A stretch of 64,000 bases of DNA from Arthrobacter sp. CDRTa11 (GTDB lineage: Bacteria; Actinomycetota; Actinomycetes; Actinomycetales; Micrococcaceae). Of this stretch, positions 61,822 to 64,000 are shown piece after piece. Numbering within the stretch: position 1 is the first letter of the stretch; each line of letters opens with the position of its first letter. The notes beneath the pieces are model-generated. The model did not search any database and was not told the origin of the DNA. It saw nothing but the letters and a program-made list of their open reading frames with translations. The position numbers and the translations under genes were made by a program. The DNA is taken from the NCBI RefSeq assembly GCF_026427775.1, contig NZ_CP044532.1:4960001-5024000 (forward strand). Direction: 5' to 3'.

Positions 61822-61874
61822 AGGCTTGTGGCGGCGGTCCGTCGTCGGGCATTCCGGCCTTGCCGAATTGCCGC

Positions 61875-62774
61875 TCATCTTTGGGGCAACCGGGCCGAGA
61901 GCTCAGCTGCCGCATCCTGTAACAGCTGCACGTGGGCGAGCAAGGCACCGAGCTCAAGGCGGAAAACCGGCACGGCGGTGGCCAGGGATGCGAAAGCATG
62001 GCCCTGTCCGTTCAGGAGGGGAACAGCCACAGCCCGCATGCCGATTTCATTCTCCTCATCCATGACCGCGTAGCCCTGGCGCCGGACCTGCTCGATTTCG
62101 GCACGGAAGGCTGCACGGTCGGTAATGGAATGCTCGGTGAGTGGCTCGAGTTCCAGCTCCTGCAGCAGCTTTTCGCGCTCGGAGTCTTCGGCAAAAGCCA
62201 CCAGCGCCTTGCCCACAGCGGTGGTATGCAGGGCACCGAGGTGGCCAGGATCGCTGGTAACGCGGAACATCTGCGGGCCGTCCACCTTGTTGACGGTCAG
62301 GTGGTGGTGGCCGTCCCTGACACTGAGGATGGTGGCCTCGCCGGTCTGTTCCGTCACGCGGCGCAGGACAGGCAGGGCGGTGCCGGCGAAGCCATGGTGG
62401 TTGGACACCCGCTGGCCCAGCTGGAAGATCCGCAGGCCCAGGTGGTAGCGGCGGCCATCCGGTTCATAATCCACAAAACCGTCCCGGGTCAACGAACCCA
62501 GCAACCGGTACGTGGTGCTGAAGGGCAGCTCGGCACGGCGCGAGATCTCTGCGGCACTGGCCCCGCGGGGCTCATCCCCCAGGAGCACCAGCAGGCCCAG
62601 CGCTTTGCCCACCATGTCTGTCCGGTCTGGCCCCTTGGCTGCCGCTCCCTTGGCGTCAGTGGCTTGGGCGTCAGCGGACTGTGCATCAGCGGACTGTGCG
62701 CCGGCGGGTTGCGCGCCAGCGGGCTGGGCATTAGCGGAGGAGCCGTAGGCAGCTGTGGTTTGGTTCACACTCAT
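61875..62774 (-). CDS. IclR-family regulator of the shikimate/protocatechuate operon
   Basis: A 299-residue IclR regulator. A 50-residue N-terminal tail of degenerate AQPAG/AQSAD repeats precedes the winged HTH (MVGKALGLLVLLGDEPRGASAAEISRRAELPFSTTYRLLGSL). The effector domain has LGLRIFQLGQRVSNHHG, LGALHTTAVGKALVAF and DEENEIGMRAVAVPLLNG. It is encoded just upstream of qsuD and divergent from the MHS transporter, so it probably controls both. In Corynebacterium the quinate/shikimate cluster uses a LysR protein (QsuR) instead. The ATG at 62774 is used. Confidence 0.88.
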   Translation of the reverse strand: MSVNQTTAAYGSSANAQPAGAQPAGAQSADAQSADAQATDAKGAAAKGPDRTDMVGKALGLLVLLGDEPRGASAAEISRRAELPFSTTYRLLGSLTRDGFVDYEPDGRRYHLGLRIFQLGQRVSNHHGFAGTALPVLRRVTEQTGEATILSVRDGHHHLTVNKVDGPQMFRVTSDPGHLGALHTTAVGKALVAFAEDSEREKLLQELELEPLTEHSITDRAAFRAEIEQVRRQGYAVMDEENEIGMRAVAVPLLNGQGHAFASLATAVPVFRLELGALLAHVQLLQDAAAELSARLPQR

Positions 62775-63009
62775 AAGTCGATGCTCCCACATCGTGGCAA
62801 CTATTTCTAGATGGTGATTATTTTCTTGACAGGTGACCACCCTCACAGCCATCATTGCTGTATCGCACAAGTAGCTCCCACCATGTGGCTACTAGTCCGG
62901 GTCCTTCAGTGGATCCAGCCACACCCCGCACTCGCGCCATCACCCAGGCAGCGGCGGCTGCGACCCTCCAGGTCCATCCCAGACAATGTCGTCACACAAA
63001 AGGAACTCC
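62775..63009. promoter_or_regulatory. Divergent IclR-transporter promoter region
   Basis: The 235-bp gap holds TTGACA at 62826, a possible -35 for the rightward transporter, though the downstream -10 (CATCAT at 62850) is weak. AGTAGC (62870-62875) and GCTACT (62888-62893) form a perfect 6-bp inverted repeat around CCAC-CAT-GTGG, a candidate regulator site. Confidence 0.45.
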
Positions 63010-64000
63010 ATGAGCCAGACACTTCCGTCCGCGGAGCCGGGCACCGTCGCCCCGGCCGGGACACCGAAGAAGGCCGCCGTCGCCAGCTTCCTGGGCAGCG
63101 CCGTCGAGTATTACGACTTCTTCATCTTCGGCTCGGCGGCCGCCCTGATTTTTCCCACGGTCTTCTTCCCCAGCGCCGATGCCAACGCAGCCATCATGTC
63201 CTTCGCCACCTTCGGGTTTGCCTACGTGGCGCGTCCCGTGGGCGCGGTGATCCTGGGGCACTTCGGTGACAGGGTGGGCCGGCAGAAAGTGCTGATGTTC
63301 ACCCTGGTGCTGATGGGCGCCTCCACTTTCCTGATCGGCTGCCTGCCCGACTTCAACACCGTTGGCTGGTGGGCACCGGCGCTGCTGGTGCTGGCGCGGC
63401 TCTGCCAGGGCCTCTCGGCAGCCGGCGAGCAGGCAGGCGCCTCGTCCATGACCTTGGAACACGCGCCGGACAACCGCCGCTCGTTCTTTACCTCCTGGAC
63501 CCTTACCGGCACCCAGGGCGGCCAGATCCTCGCCGCCCTCGTCTTTATCCCGGTCCTGGCCCTTCCTGATGAGATCAAGTACGGCATCGGCTGGCGCGTC
63601 CCGTTCTGGCTGAGCGCCGTGGTGGTTCTGGTGGCATTCTTCATCCGCCGCACCCTGCACGAACCGCCCGCCTTCGAAGAGGCCCAGAAGACCGCCCAAA
63701 TCTCCAAGCTTCCTGTGGCCGATCTCCTCAAATCCCACTGGCGCGACGTGCTGCGCGTTGTCTGCTGCGCCTTCATCGCTGCCGTTTCCACCGTGTTCGG
63801 CACCCTCGCCATCAGCTACGCAAAAACCGTCGCCGGTGTTGACGGGACCACCACGCTCTGGCTGGTGGTGGGCGCCAACCTGGTGGCCCTGGGAACCCAG
63901 CCGGTGTTCGGAATGCTCGCCGACCGGATTGGCCGCAAGCCAATCTTCATCTACGGCGCCCTTTCCAGTGCCGTACTGACGCCCGTTTTCCTGCTCAGCC
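63010..64000 (+). CDS. MHS-family MFS transporter, 5' part only (shikimate/aromatic acid uptake)
   Basis: An open frame runs from ATG 63010 (AGGA 6 bp before it) past the right edge; 330 residues are visible. Metabolite:H+ symporter traits are SFLGSAVEYYDFFIFGSAAAL, motif A GHFGDRVGRQKVLMF, LCQGLSAAGEQAGASSM and motif-A repeat LADRIGRKP. The family includes ShiA, the shikimate permease, plus proline/betaine and alpha-ketoglutarate carriers. Divergent from the IclR gene of the shikimate operon, so shikimate, quinate, dehydroshikimate or protocatechuate is the likely cargo. Truncated by the window, not by mutation. Confidence 0.9.
   Translation, partial: MSQTLPSAEPGTVAPAGTPKKAAVASFLGSAVEYYDFFIFGSAAALIFPTVFFPSADANAAIMSFATFGFAYVARPVGAVILGHFGDRVGRQKVLMFTLVLMGASTFLIGCLPDFNTVGWWAPALLVLARLCQGLSAAGEQAGASSMTLEHAPDNRRSFFTSWTLTGTQGGQILAALVFIPVLALPDEIKYGIGWRVPFWLSAVVVLVAFFIRRTLHEPPAFEEAQKTAQISKLPVADLLKSHWRDVLRVVCCAFIAAVSTVFGTLAISYAKTVAGVDGTTTLWLVVGANLVALGTQPVFGMLADRIGRKPIFIYGALSSAVLTPVFLLS

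Noticed and set aside
1-64000. tRNA or rRNA genes, insertion sequences, integrons and origins
   Set aside because: I looked for cloverleaf-like arms, transposase motifs, terminal inverted repeats beside open frames and DnaA-box clusters and saw none that I could support by eye. A tRNA search by program would settle the tRNA part.

Overview
This is a 64 kb stretch of a high-GC, gene-dense actinobacterial chromosome. Gene content and style point to an Arthrobacter/Pseudarthrobacter-type soil organism: a mannitol PTS, an actinobacterial BkdABC complex, a three-subunit proton-translocating transhydrogenase, a complete protocatechuate branch of the beta-ketoadipate pathway, many IclR/TetR regulators, and recurrent intergenic palindromes. 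The genus is inference; no rRNA or tRNA gene was seen. I found no insertion sequence, prophage, integrase or CRISPR array, and no clear pseudogene.

Layout. 1-4.4 kb: the end of an RraA-like gene, a DHA2 drug-efflux MFS, a sugar-porter MFS and a GNAT. 4.5-10.5 kb: mannitol module (mtlD, mtlA, TetR) divergent from ptsI. 10.6-16.1 kb: alpha/beta hydrolase, orphan antitoxin-like HTH, small membrane protein, PucR regulator divergent from alanine dehydrogenase, Gfo/Idh/MocA oxidoreductase. 16.1-22.3 kb: a 32-bp repeat array, then a peptide-type ABC operon with both ATPases fused. 22.6-28.3 kb: TetR/FMN-reductase pair, GerMN lipoprotein, PEP-mutase-family protein divergent from an aminotransferase, UspA, small membrane protein. 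28.4-33.5 kb: branched-chain 2-oxoacid dehydrogenase operon and a HisC-like aminotransferase. 33.5-38.9 kb: PF04020-type membrane protein, a WXG-like/esterase gene pair, purB, histidine phosphatase, GNAT. 39-43.2 kb: Fbp/Phn-type ABC importer. 43.2-47.8 kb: pobA with an IclR regulator, ACT-domain membrane protein, lipid kinase, small membrane protein. 47.9-50.7 kb: pnt operon. 50.9-64 kb: aromatic catabolism.

How the genes work together. The right end is an apparent shikimate-to-TCA supercluster. An MHS-type transporter (63010 onward, cut by the window edge) would import the substrate. QsuD oxidises shikimate or quinate and QuiC dehydrates 3-dehydroshikimate to protocatechuate. PcaHGBDC then PcaIJF take it to succinyl-CoA and acetyl-CoA. 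PobA (44 kb) feeds 4-hydroxybenzoate into the same pool. Three IclR regulators serve the region. A three-half-site operator before qsuD matches the architecture known for PcaU/PobR.

The most unusual non-genic content is at least three families of intergenic palindromic repeats (family A at 3.8, 46.4 and 54.5 kb; family B on both sides of pcaR; the GTGAGAGAGCG family at 4.5 and 16.2 kb). The most unusual gene content is the WXG-like protein/esterase pair at 34-35.7 kb.
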